The notes under the pieces are model-generated. The model was not told the DNA's origin. It saw nothing but the letters and a program-made list of their open reading frames with translations, and did not search any database. A stretch of DNA of 7,191 nt from Pseudomonadales bacterium (GTDB taxonomy: Bacteria > Pseudomonadota > Gammaproteobacteria > Pseudomonadales > Pseudohongiellaceae), in assembly GCA_031277435.1 (NCBI GenBank), contig JAITMI010000324.1, positions 1 to 7,191 of the forward strand, written 5' to 3'. Positions 6,624-7,191 of the stretch are shown here, in pieces; positions within the stretch are counted from its first letter, which is position 1; each line of letters opens with the position of its first letter. Position numbers and translations under genes: made by a program.

Positions 6624-6644
6624 CCGAACAGCCTACATTCAGGC
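6624..6644 (-). repeat. Degenerate mini-attC-like junction
   Basis: On the minus strand the junction reads GCCTGAATGTAGGC (6644-6631), one extra T, then GTTCGG (6629-6624). This parallels the collapsed site at 5682-5702 (GCCTAATTTTAGGC then GTTAGG): the outer GCCT and TAGGC blocks and the following GTT-GG are shared, with a few changes. It lies directly after the stop of the DUF2262-like gene and just before the next gene start, where an attC would stand. The similarity is short and could be partly chance, so confidence is modest. Confidence 0.35.
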
Positions 6645-6647
6645 GGC

Positions 6648-7103
6648 TTACCCTACTAACCGCGCTTTGGAGCTTGAGAAGTTTGCGCCATTTAACGACG
6701 TAACGCATATGCCATGCCCCCAGAAAAGTTTGCCTGCATCGTAGTAAATATCTACGCAACTATTTCCCGTGATGCTTATGGATGACATGGAAATGCTTGC
6801 GCGGAATTCGTCCGCATTGATTTCAGGATTTACTACTTCTTTGTAGCTCCCATCCTCTTGAGTTTCATAGTATTCATTCCAGCCGGAATTATACGTATCG
6901 AGAAGATCTCTCACGATAATGTCTTTCGATGTACGGTCGTAATCAGGCAGGAGTGTAGCGATAGTCACGGCGAGAGAAATCGTCTGATCTAATGATGCGT
7001 CATCGGGGTCTATGCGAATAGGAATATCCAGTCCACCGATGGAAAGGCTCCCAATAACCGAACCATTATTTTCCTCCAGCTTCCCCAAGACCGAATTTTG
7101 CAT
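6648..7103 (-). CDS. DUF2262-like protein
   Basis: The 151-aa product matches the general layout of DUF2262 proteins. Early strands (NNGSVIGSLSIGGLDIPIRIDPDD, about 12-35, in two blocks) lead to a long helical middle (TISLAVTIATLLPDYDRTSK; DIIVRDLLDTYNSGWNEYY). A SMSSISITGNSCVDIYYDAG block (105-124) follows, and the family signature is FWGHGICV (127-134). The function of DUF2262 is unknown; such domains occur as small stand-alone cytosolic proteins, often of accessory-genome type and sometimes next to toxin genes. The ATG at 7103 is preceded on the minus strand by a purine-rich GAGAGA, a plausible ribosome binding site. The gene is much less GC-rich than pbpC. It is the first complete cassette gene inside the window. 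Confidence 0.75.
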   Translation of the reverse strand: MQNSVLGKLEENNGSVIGSLSIGGLDIPIRIDPDDASLDQTISLAVTIATLLPDYDRTSKDIIVRDLLDTYNSGWNEYYETQEDGSYKEVVNPEINADEFRASISMSSISITGNSCVDIYYDAGKLFWGHGICVTSLNGANFSSSKARLVG

Positions 7104-7119
7104 TACGTCTCTCTATAAA

Positions 7120-7140
7120 GCCTGGCGCTCAAATTAACCG
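7120..7140 (-). repeat. Possible right half of an attC (or attI) site
   Basis: On the minus strand the stretch CGGTTAATTTGAGCGCCAGGC (7140-7120, counted as CGGTTAATTT plus GAGCGCCAGGC) resembles the right end of attC sites, which commonly end TTAATTCAAGCGTTAGGC. About 14 of the last 18 positions agree. The final box is GCCAGGC rather than GTTAGGC, so the crossover bases are altered. No matching left box can be seen before the window ends. It lies where the boundary of the DUF2262-like cassette is expected. It may be degenerate, or part of an attI. Confidence 0.3.
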
Positions 7141-7148
7141 GCGTCATT

Positions 7149-7191
7149 ATGGAGCCTGCAAATGAGAAATCCAATACGGTGCAAGGTAGCC
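7149..7191 (+). CDS. Possible 5' end of a plus-strand gene, frame undecided
   Basis: Two overlapping plus-strand frames open at the window edge. One starts with ATG at 7149 and reads MEPANEKSNTVQGS, a plausible hydrophilic N-terminus without a ribosome binding site. The other starts with ATG at 7162, has GGAG at 7151-7154 seven bases upstream, and reads MRNPIRCKVA. Both run off the end. Either would be divergent from the cassette genes. This is where a divergent integrase gene or an inverted cassette could begin, but 40-odd bases cannot show it. Both frames could also be chance. Confidence 0.25.
   Translation, partial: MEPANEKSNTVQGS

Larger units (their letters stand above)
4892..7140 (-). 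mobile_element. Integron gene-cassette array (distal end) or attC cluster without integrase
   Basis: The region holds five short, unrelated, same-strand genes at lower GC than pbpC. They are separated by one complete attC (5196-5252), one collapsed attC (5682-5702) and weaker attC-like junctions (6624-6644, 7120-7140). Genes stop within the left attC box, as in cassettes. Cassette transcription normally runs away from attI, so attI and intI, if present, lie to the right beyond 7191, and pbpC marks the left edge. With only one canonical attC the array call is inference; the alternative is an integrase-less attC cluster or a decayed array. Confidence 0.62.

Noticed and set aside
4892..7140. CRISPR array, tRNA or rRNA genes in the AT-richer part
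   Set aside because: No regularly spaced direct repeats, no tRNA cloverleaf features and no rRNA-like stretch were seen; the repeated motifs are attC-like and spaced by whole genes.

Overview
The window reads as chromosome of a GC-rich Proteobacterium, most likely a Beta- or Gammaproteobacterium. The grounds are the lolA-rarA pair, a penicillin-binding protein 1C, and a palindromic intergenic repeat common in that group. I cannot name a genus.

Left part (about 1-2053, plus strand). A 20-bp dRS3-like inverted repeat stands just before lolA (periplasmic lipoprotein carrier). lolA overlaps rarA (AAA+ replication-fork ATPase) by 4 bases in a GTGA arrangement. In many relatives this pair is followed by serS. 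Here it is followed by a compact type II toxin-antitoxin module (2139-2710) with its own extended -10 promoter: a ribbon-helix-helix antitoxin overlapping a ParE/RelE toxin by 4 bases.

Middle (2753-4837, minus strand). pbpC encodes a bifunctional peptidoglycan glycosyltransferase/transpeptidase with all the expected catalytic motifs. It converges on the toxin gene.

Right part (about 4840-7191). Base composition drops sharply and five short genes run leftward on the minus strand, closely packed. The key signal is a complete 57-bp integron attC-like site at 5196-5252. It has perfect 7-base outer arms fitting RYYYAAC/GTTRRRY and an inner stem with one bulged base, and the upstream gene stops inside the outer arm. 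A second junction (5682-5702) looks like an attC collapsed to 21 bases, and a third (6624-6644) resembles that collapsed form. I read this stretch as the distal end of an integron gene-cassette array, or an integrase-less attC cluster, lying next to pbpC. Cassette orientation puts any attI/intI to the right, outside the window.

The cassette genes encode a two-helix membrane protein, a basic protein faintly like DUF4304, an unrecognised 149-aa protein, a DUF4375/DMP19-like protein and a DUF2262-like protein. Several of these resemble small families seen as immunity or accessory proteins, so the array may store defence or immunity functions; that is inference. At the extreme right edge a plus-strand reading frame opens with its frame undecided.
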